A stretch of DNA of 64,000 bases from the NCBI GenBank assembly GCA_022579005.1, contig MU401579.1, positions 1-64,000 of the forward strand. Direction: 5' to 3'. A program made the position numbers and the translations under genes. Each line of letters begins with the position of its first letter. The stretch's first letter is position 1. Source of the DNA: Poronia punctata (lineage: Eukaryota; Ascomycota; Sordariomycetes; Xylariales; Xylariaceae). Of this stretch, positions 1 through 12,563 are shown one piece after another. The notes under the pieces are model-generated. The model saw nothing but the letters and a program-made list of their open reading frames with translations. It searched no databases and was not told the origin of the DNA.

Positions 1-1490
1 TTTTATATAAAAAGCTTTATAGTTTTTAAATATAATATTACTTATTTAAGTTTTTAGCTTTGCTATTTTATTATTAAGCTTTTTTTAAGCTTTAATACTT
101 TGTTTATATTTATTTTTAAAAAATATAAATATTAATTTAAACTTTTTAATAAAGTTAAAAAAATTTATTAAAAGGTTTTTAATATTAACTTGTTTATTTT
201 TATTTAAAGTAAAAATATTTTTAGCTATATAAAACCTAAATTTAATCTTTTTAATAATAAAAGTAATAAGCTTTTTATTAAGTTTAGTAATATTAACAAG
301 TTTAAATTGTTTAAGCTAAGGTTTTTTATTTTTTAAGTTAATATATTGCTATAGCTATAAAGCTAAAGCTTTTATTTTAAATTCCTTATTTTAATAATAA
401 AATTTTTTTAAGCAAAATAGTTTAATTTTATTAGCTAATGCTATTATTACTAAGTTACTATGCTATTAAGCTTTAATAATAATAATAAGCAATATAAAAC
501 TTTTAATTATTAAAACTAGCAAAATAGCTAAATTATATATTTTAATTAATATACGCATAAAAAAGTAAAACTTCTTTTCTTTGCAAAATCTGCACATATT
601 AAATAAGTAAAGAAAAACTTTTTATAAAAGAACTTTTTTTTTATAATAGTCTTTACTACAGCTATATAACTTTTACTATATAAGCATTACATTAATTCCT
701 ATTATCTTATAACCTATTAAATTTAATACTTTGTACTATATTAAGGTTTTCTTTTATAGCTATAAAACAAAACTTATAATTAAAGTAAATTTTACTTTAA
801 AACATTTAAGCTTAGTTAGATTTTTTAAATTAAAGCTATATATAGTTAACTAATAAACGCAATATTTTTGTTTTAAAGCAAATTAAATAAAATTTAAAGT
901 AGTAGCAGCAATTAAAATAAAAAGCTTAAAATTACCTTTTAAGTAAAAAGCTTATATTGTGCGTAAACTATTATTATAGTTAATTAAAGTTTTATTAGTA
1001 AAAAAAATACGCTGCTAAAAATCTAAACTTTTATTTGCAAAGGCTTAAGCTTATAAAAAACGCTTTTTAGCTACATTAAAAGTAAAAAATAGTTATTAAA
1101 ATGCTTATAAAAATGTTTAAGCATATAACCTAGCGCAATTTTAATAAAAAAATAAAAGGATTGCCTTTAATATACTTTTTAATATATTTTTTATAGTGTT
1201 TATTTATAATAAGTAGCTTGCTAAAGCATTTTTATAATAAAGCCAAAATTTAATTATAATAGCGTATTGCAATACTAAATACGGTACTATAAAAAATACT
1301 AAATTTCTTTGCTAACAAGCGCACTAATTAACTTGCATTATATAATAAAGCAATTTAAGTCTTTATATAAAAACTATAATAATTTTTTAAGTTAATTAAA
1401 AGTAGTATAACCTAGCAAGACATGTTTAAAAAATAAATATATAATAAAAAAAAGTAATTTACGCAAAAATTTGCAAGTTGGCTAGCTTTT
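1..1490. repeat. A+T-rich RIP-like transposon relic
   Basis: This block is built almost entirely of A and T, with TTAA, TTTA and AAGCTT-like words everywhere and stop codons in all frames. G+C rises abruptly at about 1480-1560, where ordinary intergenic sequence starts. In filamentous ascomycetes this pattern is characteristic of repeat-induced point mutation acting on a duplicated element. No terminal repeat, coding domain or element class can be read, and the left end lies outside the window, so the original element is unknown. RIP is inferred from composition; no dinucleotide index was computed. Confidence 0.75.
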
Positions 1491-2159
1491 TGCTCAGAAC
1501 TTTTAAATCCCCACTGTATGTAATCAAAATCCCTTCGGAAGTTCGGATCACCGATAGTAAGGACCGGCGCATATGGGACCAGGGACGGGGACGGGACTAG
1601 ACGAGACCCCGCCGTAGGCACGATAATTCCATGATCCAGTTGCATCTCCTGACTTGTCTGTCTAAAAATAGTATGTCTTCTTCATGCTCTATTAGGAACC
1701 TAGGTAAGGTTACTTTTATTTCTTGCAAAGGTAATTTACAAGAGAAGGAAGTCACTTTCCTTCGATGACAATACCTATTACCAGACAACCTTTGACATCG
1801 CTCTCCAATTGGAAGGGTCCATCCTATGACATCATTAGATAATACCCCACACGAACAGGACCCCTTTTTGAGCCCGGCGTGCCGCCGCGGCCGGCGTAGA
1901 TACATAGTACATACATTTACCTAGATAAGAAATTACCATTTCGTACCTATCACAGAGGTATGCCGTAAACATAACGCAACATATGAGACACTCCTATTGA
2001 TTGTTGATCATACCCGCTACACCTACATAAATAACCTACCCCCCATATCTACCGTAGAAAGAAGGGATAAACAAAACTTCGCAACTTAACCACCCACCCC
2101 TAGATTATCATCCTGAAAGAGTGTGTGTGTGAGAGAGAGAGAGCATCAACATCAAAAAC
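1491..2159. other. Intergenic, upstream of the MDR gene
   Basis: This is ordinary-composition sequence between the A+T-rich block and the oxidoreductase gene. It ends in a (GT)n/(GA)n stretch at about 2120-2142, just before the start codon. I see no coding exon that can be supported. Confidence 0.6.
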
Positions 2160-3248
2160 ATGGCAGATACCAAACAACCAGCCGCAGGCGAAAAGACGAT
2201 GCCGGCCTGGCTCTACGCCAACGCAGGCAACAACCTCGCAACCGCCCTCAAACTCGATCCCCATGCCCGCCGTCCACCAACCCCACTCCCGTCCGACCGG
2301 GCCCTCGTGCGCGTAACCCACGCCTCATTAAACCCAGCCGACTACAAAGTCCCCGAAATGGGCCGGATAGCCTCGTATCTATACGCGCGATCAAGCAGCA
2401 TATCTCCCGGCATGGACTTTGCCGGCGTCATCGAAGAAATAAACCCCACCACCACCACCACCACCACCACCACCAGCTCTTCTCCCGCCCTCAAGAAGGG
2501 AGACAAAGTCTACGGCCGCATCTACGGCACATCCTTCGGTCCATTAGGAACCTACGTCCAACCCGCCATATCTTCCATCATAAAACTTCCCCCCTCCGTC
2601 TCCCCCGCAGATGCCAGCACCCTCGGCACAGCAGCCGGAACAGCCTACCAAGCAATCGCACCGTACGTCGTGCCCGGCCGCGGCGACGAGGTCTTCATCA
2701 ACGGCGGTAGCGGCGGCGTGGGCACCTACGCCATCCAGATCGCCGCGCGCGCTCTCGGCTGCGTCGTGACCGCGTCATGTTCGTCGCGCAACATCTCCCT
2801 TTGCAAAGACCTAGGCGCCGGGTCCGTAATCGACTACACCACCTCCCCGACCGCCGTCCTAGACGCCCTTCGCGCCCGCGGTCGAGTCTTCCGCTTGGTC
2901 GTCGACAATGTCGCCTCGCCGGGACTATACGAGCATGCGGCCGAGTACACGGTGCCAGACGCCACGTACGTGCAGATTGGCGGGGGGTTTTCCATGACGG
3001 ACATGTCTCTTCTCACTCGTCGGACCGTGTTGCCCGCTTTCCTGGGCGGTGGGAAACGGAAGTTCAGGTTCCTGCTTTTGCAGCAGCGGCAGGACGAGCT
3101 TGCGCAGTTGGGTCAGTGGTTGGAAGAGGGCAAGATCCGGGCTGTGATTGATGGGGATGTTTTTGCCTTTGAGGATGTCCCCAAGGCTTTTGAGAAGCTC
3201 AAGACGGGTCGGACGAGAGGGAAGATTGTTGTCAAGGTTTCTGATTAA
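2160..3248 (+). CDS. Quinone-oxidoreductase-like MDR enzyme
   Basis: Single-exon, 362-residue member of the medium-chain dehydrogenase/reductase superfamily. The N-terminal GroES-like half carries the pattern HASLNPADYK (about 55-65) and GMDFAGVIEE (about 84-93). The Rossmann half has the nucleotide-binding loop INGGSGGVGTYAIQIA near residue 180. The GHE-type catalytic-zinc signature of true alcohol dehydrogenases is absent, so a zinc-independent NADPH quinone or enoyl reductase is the best class; the substrate is unknown. The ATG at 2160 was chosen because it begins immediately before the conserved region. Oddity: a run of about ten threonines (about 98-107), encoded by a CAC/ACC microsatellite at about 2449-2474, sits in a surface loop of the GroES-like domain just before the conserved KKGDKVYG. 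It is followed by a 590-bp gap and the convergent HMG-CoA reductase gene. Confidence 0.88.
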   Translation: MADTKQPAAGEKTMPAWLYANAGNNLATALKLDPHARRPPTPLPSDRALVRVTHASLNPADYKVPEMGRIASYLYARSSSISPGMDFAGVIEEINPTTTTTTTTTSSSPALKKGDKVYGRIYGTSFGPLGTYVQPAISSIIKLPPSVSPADASTLGTAAGTAYQAIAPYVVPGRGDEVFINGGSGGVGTYAIQIAARALGCVVTASCSSRNISLCKDLGAGSVIDYTTSPTAVLDALRARGRVFRLVVDNVASPGLYEHAAEYTVPDATYVQIGGGFSMTDMSLLTRRTVLPAFLGGGKRKFRFLLLQQRQDELAQLGQWLEEGKIRAVIDGDVFAFEDVPKAFEKLKTGRTRGKIVVKVSD

Positions 3249-3838
3249 TCGGATCCTTTTTTCCCCTTTTTTCATCACTTCTACTACGAGTCCTTTGTAA
3301 TGATGACTGTGAAACAAGCAGCACCATGACGAAATGACAAGTGGGAGATGTAAAGATACGAGTACGGATGGAAGCGTGAAACGACGGTAATGTTATTTAT
3401 AGTGTGTACTAGGTTAATAAATTGAATCCCATCATAATTGTTCTCCATCTACGCGTACGGAACTCTTTTCATCTGAATTTCAATGGTATTATATATATAG
3501 ACCTATTTAAGTCAAAAAAGGTACCAACACAAGACTACCTATCTAGACGCTTCATGGCCTATTCTTGGATCTTGTTTTTTGTTTGTTTCGGCACTGAGCC
3601 GTTCTATATATGTCTCTCTCTTTCTGTGTGCGTGTGTCATCACGTCTACCTCTCTCTCTCTTCTCTTCTCTTTCTATAAGAGTGAATATTGGTGTTTTCG
3701 TAATCTTCTCGTATCGCTTTTTTTTCTTTCCATCACCAGCCAATTGCAATCATGGAAAAAAAAGAAATAACAAGACTAAACGAACAAGCAAAGGATATTT
3801 TATATATCCCCAAAGTTTGGACGGGTCTAAATTACTCT
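3249..3838. other. Convergent intergenic region
   Basis: This is the 3' flank shared by the MDR gene (+) and the HMG-CoA reductase gene (-). It contains a pyrimidine-rich CT/TG tract at about 3608-3680. No gene is supported. Confidence 0.6.
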
Positions 3839-6800
3839 TTATTTCCTAGGAGCATTGGTCATGGCGAGTCCGGGGGGAGCCGAACCGGGTGCAGGGGTGG
3901 TGGAGCGGGTAGGGGGTTGGGATCGGTTGTGGGCCATGTGTGCCTTGACCAGGTGACCGGCGGCCAGGGCGCTGCACAGGGAAAGTTCACCCGCCAGGAC
4001 AGCGCCGCCGATAATCCGAGCAAGCCGACGGGCATTGTCGCCGGGATTTGTCGGGTGAGAACCTCGGACGCCTAATAGGTCGAGCATGGCGCTTTGGGGT
4101 TCGAGTATTGTGCCACCACCGAGAGTACCAACTTCAATGGATGGCATGGATACGGCGATCTGAAGACTACCGTTGAGACTTTTGGACAGTTAGTTTCAAT
4201 TTTGGTTCCTTACAAGACAGTATTTCGAGGGAAAACTTACTTTCTCATCGTGGTGATGCAGTTGGCACTTTCTACCACCTGGGCAGGATCTTGGCCAGTG
4301 GCGATAAAGACGGCGGCGACGATATTGGCAGCGTGAGCATTGAAGCCGCCGACTGAGGCCGCCATAGCAGAACCGATCAGATTCTTGGCGATATTAAGCT
4401 CAACAAGAGCGTCGACATCGCTCTTCAAAACAGCCCTGACTACGTCTCCGGGGATAATGGCTTCGGCCACAATCGACTTGCCACGGCCATCGATCCAGTT
4501 CAAGGCACCCGGTTTCTTGTCGATACAGAAGTTTCCTGACACGGAAATGATGGACATATCATCAAAGCCGGCCTCGGTTGACATGACGTGCAGGGCATGT
4601 TCAACGCCCTTGGAGATCATGTTCATGCCCATGGCATCGCCCGTCGTCGTCTTGAATCGAATGTACAAGTTGGTGCCGGCCATCGAGGTCCTCATGTTTT
4701 GTAATCGAGCAAAGCGGGAGGTAGAGTTGAACGCCTTCTTCATCGTCGCCTGGCCTTCGTCCGAGTCGAGCCAGAGTTTGGCAGCACCTGCACGTTCTAG
4801 AGTCTCGAAACTGACACAAGGTCCACGGGTCATGCCGTCGCCTGTCAGAACAGTGACGGCACCGCCGCCCGCATTGATGGCCTTTGCGCCACGACTCGTG
4901 CTGGCAACCAGTACACCTTCAGTAGTGGCCATGGGGATGAAGTAGCTCTGGCCATCGATGACCAGCGGTCCAGCAACACCCACGGGGATGGGCATATAAC
5001 CAATGACGTTTTCGCAGCATGCACCTAGAACTTGCTCCCAGGCATAGTTCTCGTACGGCAGCTTGGACTGCTCCAGTAGACTTGTGATGGCAGTCGTTGC
5101 CTTGGTCTGCGAGATGATGGAACGCCGAATCTTGACTGCGCGCGTGCAATCCTTGAGGCTCTTTTCCAACGCATAACCGGGGATCTTGCCCTTTAGAGAG
5201 AGTGCAACCACCTCGTTATCGCTCATTTCGTATATCCGCTTCTCCTTTAGCAAGACATCCAGCTCTTCGGGACTGCGCATGATGCCGGGCGATGGTGGCG
5301 ACGAGGGAGGCTGCATGCGGGGAGGAGCTGGCCTGGGTGGCGCTCTCGGCACGCTTTCGTCGTCCGTCTCTGCTGGTGTGGCGGGCATGGACATCTTTTG
5401 GCGAGACTTGATGCCTCCGAGCGACAGAGACGAGGCGTCACGGGGGTCGTTGAACCGTTCGGCTGCGGCGAGTGCTTTGCGGTCGATGGGCTGGTCGGGC
5501 ACATTGGGATCCTTGATACCCCATCGCGCAACGTTGAAGAGATATCCATTCAGTGCCACGCTCATGGCCAGCGCAATCACGATCCACTTGGAAAGGATCG
5601 GGTCTTCCAAGCTCTCAAAGATGCTACCAACCATCCGTCCGCCCACGCCATATCTATGCAGATGGTAGCCGTGTCCGTGTTCGGCCTCGGTCTCGTCCGA
5701 AGCGACAGAGCCGTCGGCATAATGGACCGAAGGATACTCCAATTCATACTTGATCGGAGTCAGGACAGTGACAACGGTAGGTCTCGAGTGGCTCCTAGCG
5801 TTGAACAGAATCTCGTCCAGGCCGTTGGATGCGACCTTGAAGGGGTCTAGTGGAGGGATGCTAACAACGCCTCCAAGACCGCCAGACCAGTTTGTGACAC
5901 CAGAAAGGCCGGCCGTTCGGAAGGGAATAGTAGCAATATTCACAATGTTGAGGGAAAAGAATCCCACTACCATCCAAAACTTGAACTTGGGGACGCTGCC
6001 GCTTTTGGCATTCTTGCCAAAGAGAGCCTCGCTGGCCAGATCTCCGCTGTCCTGTCGAGGCCAGTCGTTGCTGGAGGCGACATTCTCGGCGACACGTCGG
6101 CTAACGCCATCGTCTTCTAGCGCACGGCGCATCTCGAGGTGGCGGCGCATACGGTTGACTTCGAGCTTGATGCTAAGGACGGCGACATAAAAGGTGAAGA
6201 GGAAGATGCAGTCGAAGAACAAAATCCAGGCGGCCAGGAAGCAAAATTGCTGCAGGCCTCCCTGCACACCAGAAGCAGCCCCAGCAATCAGGATAATAAT
6301 CTCGATGCAGTAATCCCGGACAATCTCAAATCCCGTCTCCTTGATGGCTCGCGACACGGCGAACTGGATAACGCCGTCGTCGGAGCTAGTGTCCTTTGAA
6401 GACTTGTCCTTCTTCTCAGGTTTACGGTATTCCAGAGCATGCGAGAGCACGGCCCTTGTCAGAACAATGTTCTTCTCAAACCCGATCGTCACTACCAGGA
6501 AGGGCAAACCCTCTGATAGCAAGACAAAGCTCACTGGGACACCCAACTTGGTTGTGACATTGAGGCCGAACAGGAAAGCAAAGGTGGACGAAAATAGGAC
6601 ACTGATGGCTAACCAAGTGTTGGAGCCAAGTTTCTTCATCGACAGGAATAGCGAGACAAAGGTGAGGTGCATGGAGAGATAGCCGAGGACCATAATGACA
6701 ATATCAAGGGTGTCGGCATTCTTCAGCAAGTCCAGGAATTCGGAATAGGCATTTTGCAACCAGCGCACAAGGCTGTTTCCCGAGTTTCCTCGAGCCGCCT

Positions 6801-7434
6801 TCATGATCCACATCTTCTTCTCATCCTGGCCAGACTCGTTCCGACGAATCTCCTGTTCAGGGGCGTCATTGGGGATCTCCTGGGCAGCAGCAACAAAGGC
6901 GGGAGCATCGCTATACTTGACGGCGAAGGCTAGCGCGCTATCTTGCGAGTAGGCGGTAATCGAATTCGTCGTCGAAGGAAGGTGAGAAACGGTCAGGTTA
7001 TCCGGTAGGGGCACGATATGCGCTAGAGGGGCTGTCTGAGCCGCAGCCTCGCTGGACTCGGGGAAGACCAATGTGATCAAGGCCAACGAATCGGCATCCT
7101 TAGGGGCGTTGGTATTGGATTCGGAAGCCTGCCACTTCCAGCTCGTCTCAGGGCCAGTTTTGAGAACTCGGCTTCCCTCTACCAGAGAGGACCACTCCGT
7201 ATTTCTCACGCTCATCGTCACATCCAACAAACTCTCCCTCATAACCCCCACATAGGCGGTACTGGCCAGCAAGGCGATAAGAACAATGGTATGGACCGGA
7301 TGGGAGCAAGATAGCCTTGCGAAGAACTGCAGGATAGGTGTGATTTTCTTATTTGCCTTGGAAGGCGGTGCGTGGACGTCGGTCTGCCGCTCACCGCGAA
7401 AGCGGGAGGGCAAAAAGGAGGAGGCGGCGATCAT
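3839..7434 (-). CDS. hmg1: HMG-CoA reductase (NADPH), class I
   Basis: Reduces HMG-CoA to mevalonate, the committed step of sterol and isoprenoid synthesis, and is anchored in the ER membrane. Exon 1 is 7434..4241 and exon 2 is 4178..3839, with a 62-bp intron (4179-4240, donor GTAAGT, branch CTAAC); the product is 1177 residues. A first membrane helix lies near residues 45-65, followed by a luminal segment. A multi-helix block (about 245-470) matches the position of the sterol-sensing domain. A Pro/Ser-rich linker precedes the catalytic domain (from about 735). Catalytic-domain signatures are [13 protein letters not shown] with the catalytic Glu (about 835), [11 protein letters not shown] (about 930), [12 protein letters not shown] (about 1082, second exon) and the catalytic His of AAGHLVKAH (about 1140). 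The splice joins [21 protein letters not shown] in frame. Length is normal for Pezizomycotina. Confidence 0.97.
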
Positions 7435-10400
7435 GTTTACGAAGACGTCGCCGGCATTAGGATTTTGTTGCTTATGGTAAAATCCTAATAGTCATGTTAA
7501 TCTTGATGGTTCTGAATGGGGATCACCATGCGCATCTAAAAGACGAAGAAACCAAGGTGGTTCATGTAAAGACAGCCACGGTATATCTAGCAAATACCAT
7601 ATACCACTCCTACGTACCGATTTGAAATACTCCCAGGCGCAGTTACAAAGCGCGAGGGTTGTATGGGTTGAACAGTGTTGAATCTGTACCAACTAGAAGT
7701 CAGGCCGAAAGCAGGCGCCGTGTATGCGAAAGCGGGATGTCGAGATCTAGGCGTCGTATCGGTCGAGGATGTCGATCTAGACGAGATGTCGAAAGGTGTA
7801 AGAAGAATCCACTGCCCACAATTCGAACGTTTGTTAGGGAGTGGGACCAGAGTTGATCAAGGACCGCTATCGGGCGACCGACGACGACGCTTGTCAAAGT
7901 AGGTCGAGGACGTTGGTGAACGACGACCCGGCGTGAACGTTGGAAGAGGCCGAGTCCGAATCCAGATCAGACAACAATGCCAGGTAAACAACGAAGTAGG
8001 GAGGTTTAAAAGGAGTAAGAAAGTGAGGTCGTGCGAAGAATGAATAGAAACAATGAAAGGAGTGTGGACCCAAGCAGGCCAAACCGAATTGAAGATTGAG
8101 ATGGACGACTCTAAAAGTAATATTACGGTGAAGGGAATTTCCTATGTACCTCTAGGTTAGAGGATGTAGCTACACACATGTAGGTATAGTCGCGATCCGC
8201 CAAAGAAAAAAAATATCCTCTAAAGTGGTAATCAGGATGCCCCTGAGATTGCAAAAATTGGGGCCATCTCGCCGCTAATGCTAGGGTGCCCTGTCCGATA
8301 GGTCGAGAATGGACCCTGTCGAGCCTGTAAGGGTTGGCCCGAGCCTCTTGACCGTGAGAATAACCTGGTGCTACAATCAAAAGAAGCTCGTACTCGCAAA
8401 TATGGTAGCCTTTCATCCAATTCTATCCCTTCATTGCGACATGACAATTCACTCGCGTCTCGATTGGCCAATTCCCTTGATTATCCGTCCAACCCAACGT
8501 TATATTGTCCAAGGCGACGAATGTTCTGTGTCTACAAACTTTCGCCTTTCATCTTACAAGTTACGGGTGTTTGAGGATGCGGCTACCACAGTCAACCTAC
8601 CTCAATTAGTAAAGATGCATGGACTAGGTAATCTTGCATCTTCCTAGTCGGTAGATACTCCGGAGACCGGGTCTATCAGATAGCCTGTTTCTCGGTCAGG
8701 ACGTTACCTCTCTAGTCACGGAAACAGTTGGATAAGGTTTCTTGCATAGTTTGCCACCGTCAGGTTTCGTAACCAAGGATTGTTTCGCCCACGGCAAAGT
8801 TAACCGTTACAAGATGCCGTTTCCCCATATACCAAGATCTCCGAATCCACGCTGTGGGAGGTTTGGGTGTTGAGGCAATCCACCTTGCCACGGGCTTGCC
8901 AGGTAGGGTGGTAGGGCTCTCTACCTGAACGAGATCACTGAAAGGCATTATGCCCAATAGGACGGCAGTTCTTCAGGAGACCCGGGCAGGGTAGAGTGGA
9001 CATGGACAGATCCGGTAGGGCCGTTCTCTATCATTTTGTCTACTGACCGTACACGTACACGTACTCGTATGTATTAGACACGTTGGATTTATCACCGTAG
9101 CAAAAGCTCAAGGTAAGTCGGACTTCAGTGACGCCCCCATCGCGGTCATCGAGTACATTTCCTCAAAGCCAACATATGACCTCCATAGACACGTCATTAA
9201 CCTACCTAGGTAATATATAGTTACAGTAGTACAAAATGTATTCATCCTTCACGATAAGCCAGCGCTAGCGGCGTGTACCTAGTAGGTAAGTCGAACATCA
9301 AATCGCCGGCTTCTGTCTACCGTATACTTGGCAGTGGTCGTTTTGCTTTCAGTTTCTCTGGCTTTTCTCTTTGTCTTTGTGACATTGAAAGCGGGCTGTG
9401 ATCTACTAGGTTAAGCCCTCTATATTTGGTGAGCTTTGGCCCCCATTCCTTTTGGTTACGCAGGTCCAATACCTGTATTTCTTACATGTTCATGGGACAG
9501 TTTTTAATCCATCGGTGGTTTCCCGAATACGACGGACCATGCCACTGGCGCACCGACGCAGCAAGCCGCAGGGATTAGACCCCACGACCGTCTTTATAAC
9601 TTGAAGCAGGCCACACCAAACATTGACCATCCACATGAAGAGGAGCCTTGCAAACAACGCTATAAATGTAAACCTCCGGTGCTAACCAGTCCGTTGCAAC
9701 AGTAACTATAGGCATATGGGATGACGATATCCCTTATGAAATCCTCCTATAGATCAGGCCAAAATATTTGGTGACATTGCTCGATTCCGCTTTTTCTCAA
9801 GCAAAGATAAGATGATTAAAATGTGCCGGCTTACACATTAGTAACTTGCGTCTATGCAGGGATCCGTCTCAGAAAGGTAAAAATGTGCGGGGGGATGAAC
9901 CAACAAGCAGGGTGGCAGGTACCGCACCATACGTGGGTGGGTACGTGTGTTATCCGACTACGCGGCTATGCCGAATTCAACGGTAACGGACGGGTCCCTA
10001 CCTGATAAGGGGCGACCGAAAGAAGGGAAGGAAGTGAAGTACCAACACGATCTAACCTACCACGCCTACGAGTATCCAACATTATACCGGGCCACGGGCC
10101 TACACTACGAGTTACTGAGTTTTTAAACTGAATTTTCTATGCCAAGGCGCCCTGCAGATCTCTAACCAAACCTTCGCCCAGCGAAACCGAATAAAAGTTT
10201 TTCCCATAACGCCACATTTGTTGAGCATCGCCAGGGGTTTTAAGATCCAAGTTGACATTTATAGGTAGTCACGTAGTCTACTCGTAGTCTCGTAAGGTAG
10301 GGACTCGGAGGCAAGCGAACAACCCTCTGAAAAGAGACGCTTTCCGAACTATGAGTCTATGACCTCTCACATAATCCATCTACTAGATACCGTATATACG

Positions 10401-10448
10401 AGTAAGTAATTACAGTAGATAGGTACGTTGTACTCGTGGATAATAGGC
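7435..10448. other. 3-kb intergenic region
   Basis: This is the 5' flank of HMG-CoA reductase and the 3' flank of the nicotinamidase gene. Open frames here are short, Arg/Ser-rich and resemble no family. Scattered TAGGTA/TACCTA words occur, as in the other spacers. A promoter and 5' leader for the reductase must lie at its left edge but cannot be delimited. Confidence 0.55.
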
Positions 10449-11283
10449 TCATGCAGTCATCAAACGGCCGACTTCAGGACCGTCCAAAGCCACAATCTTG
10501 GCGCCCGAAGCCTCGATAACCCTCTTGCACTCGGGCCACGCGGTGTTATCGACCGGCCTCGTGCATTCCTCGATAAGGTAAGTCCGAAACCCCTCCCTAG
10601 CCGCGTCCTCGGCGCAGCACTTGACGCAGTAATCGCCCGCCAGCCCCACCACGTAGACATCGGTGACGGCCCGGTCGCGCAACAAGCTAGCCAGCCCGGT
10701 GATGCCCATGTTGAAGGGGTCGTGGAAGGGACTGTACATTTCGAAAGCCGGATCCGTGCCCTTGGTCACGACGGCGTCCAGCTTTGTCGCGTCTAGTTCG
10801 GCGATCAACCCTGCGCCCGGCGTGTCCTGCACGCAGTGTACCGGCCATAGGCGCGAGGAATAGCTCTCGGCCGCATCGCGCGGGTTCACGATGGTGACGA
10901 AGTCGACGTATGGCTTCTTGCCGACGTGGTTCGTCGCGAATGATATGTGGTTGGGCGGATGCCAGTCCTTGGTCGCTACTTTGAGAACAAAATGCAGATC
11001 GAGTAATTTGTTGATGGAAGCTGCGATGGCCCGGCCTCCTGGCACGGGAAGTGAACCATTCTATTACGTAGCATCGCTTTCCGTCAGTTAAGTAAGTACC
11101 TAACCCAGTCTGTCTAGAAGAGTAGAGCGCCACTCGGATCTGGGGTTTGTGAACATGAAGAATATTTTAGGGTACAGGTTTAGGTTAGGTTAGGTATATT
11201 AGGTAAGTAGTACGAACCGGAGGACAGAAATCTTCCTGCAGGTCCACGACAATTAATGCAGGTCTGAAATCACTTGTTGACAT
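10449..11283 (-). CDS. PNC1: Nicotinamidase (isochorismatase family)
   Basis: Hydrolyses nicotinamide to nicotinate in NAD salvage, thereby relieving nicotinamide inhibition of sirtuins. Exon 1 is 11283..11218 (22 codons) and exon 2 is 11060..10449, giving 225 residues. The intron 11061-11217 begins with the weak donor GTTCGT and ends in TAG; the junction reads DLQEDFCPP-NGSLPVPGGR, exactly the conserved N-terminus of fungal Pnc1. The catalytic triad is visible: Asp14 (VVDLQ), Lys122 (VTKGTD) and Cys167 (LAGDYCVKC). Metal ligands lie in KDWHPPNH (Asp54, His56, His60). Without exon 1 the protein would lack its catalytic Asp, so a model starting at the first codon of the long frame (GTG) is wrong. 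Length agrees with the family (about 210-240). Confidence 0.95.
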
Positions 11284-12563
11284 GGTGTCACCACACAACA
11301 CACCGTACGGATATGTTGTCAAGGCGGGTTGTGTCTATGTATGTTGTCAAAGATGACGATGGTGTTGAATGATTCCTGGCTTGATACGCCCCGGGGAGAC
11401 AGTCGATGCTGCTATACGGTTAAAGGCACTAGCCTTGACAAAAATGCAGCCACTCAAAATATCCCAGGCACATGTAGATTGGAGGTTGCAGTCCGCGTTA
11501 TAAGCCCTTGTCAATATATCATCACCAGCTCTAAAACGTGCCCAAAAAAAAAGGGGGACCAAGAACAAAGGTGAGGGTATTGGGCCTAAGCTATGTAGAC
11601 TACGGGTAAGGTAATAGACGTATGTACCTACTATGTACTTAACCTACGGGTATGCACTACAACTCCAACGCGGGGAACCTTTCGATGCGACAACAAAGTC
11701 TCAAAGCTTCTTTCCTCAAAACCTACCACGATTCAAATGACCCCTACCTACCTTACTTATAGACCTAAGATAGACGTTAAAATCCTACTACCTTACTTAT
11801 AGATTCTCACATTTGCAGATTCTCGTATCAAGTACAACTATCTAAATGTAAGATACCAACTTAAACTAGGTACATAATAGAACCTGTCTAAAGTACATGT
11901 AGGTAGACATACGTAGGTACCTTAAGTCAACAACAACCCTTAGTCTGCCTAGTACCTACTCCTAGAAACACTTGCACAGCATGTTATTTTTGCAGGAATA
12001 CTAACCAAATCCCACGATATACAAATACACACCATGTATCCAGAAAGCCACATCTTATTAGCATGACACCCGCTCACCGAACACTGCACTCATCAGTCGA
12101 GCTGAGCGCTGGGCTGTGGTAACTAAAGCAGATCCGGACACCGAAGCGGAACCATCCAAGATGCCGGAGTTTTAGTAGGTATCATGGGGCGAAATTAGAT
12201 AAAATATACGTTATATCAGAGTTGGCATTGATAAATCGTTCTTGTAAGTAGGTAGGTAATGAAAAAAGAAAATGAGGCTCTATTACCTAAGTCATTTTTT
12301 GGGAGGAAAGAAAATATTGGATGGGATTTGTTAGAATACTCTTTATCTGTCTATGAAGTGAGGACTCCCTACGATAATATAATGAATTCAAGAGGCAAGA
12401 CGTATGTTGAGGATTACGTGAATAGAAGACCATGAATTAGAAAGGTTTCCTACTCGTCAACGCGCAACGTCGTCTGTGATATCGTTACTTAGATACATGT
12501 ACCTACATATGTGAAATGTACTGCTTCAAAATGTAATAATCACATCAACCCATACGTACCTCC
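11284..12563. other. Intergenic region
   Basis: No coding exon is supported. It is rich in TACCTA/TAGGTA words, and a short TTAGG-type run occurs just inside the neighbouring nicotinamidase intron (about 11176-11196). Confidence 0.55.
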
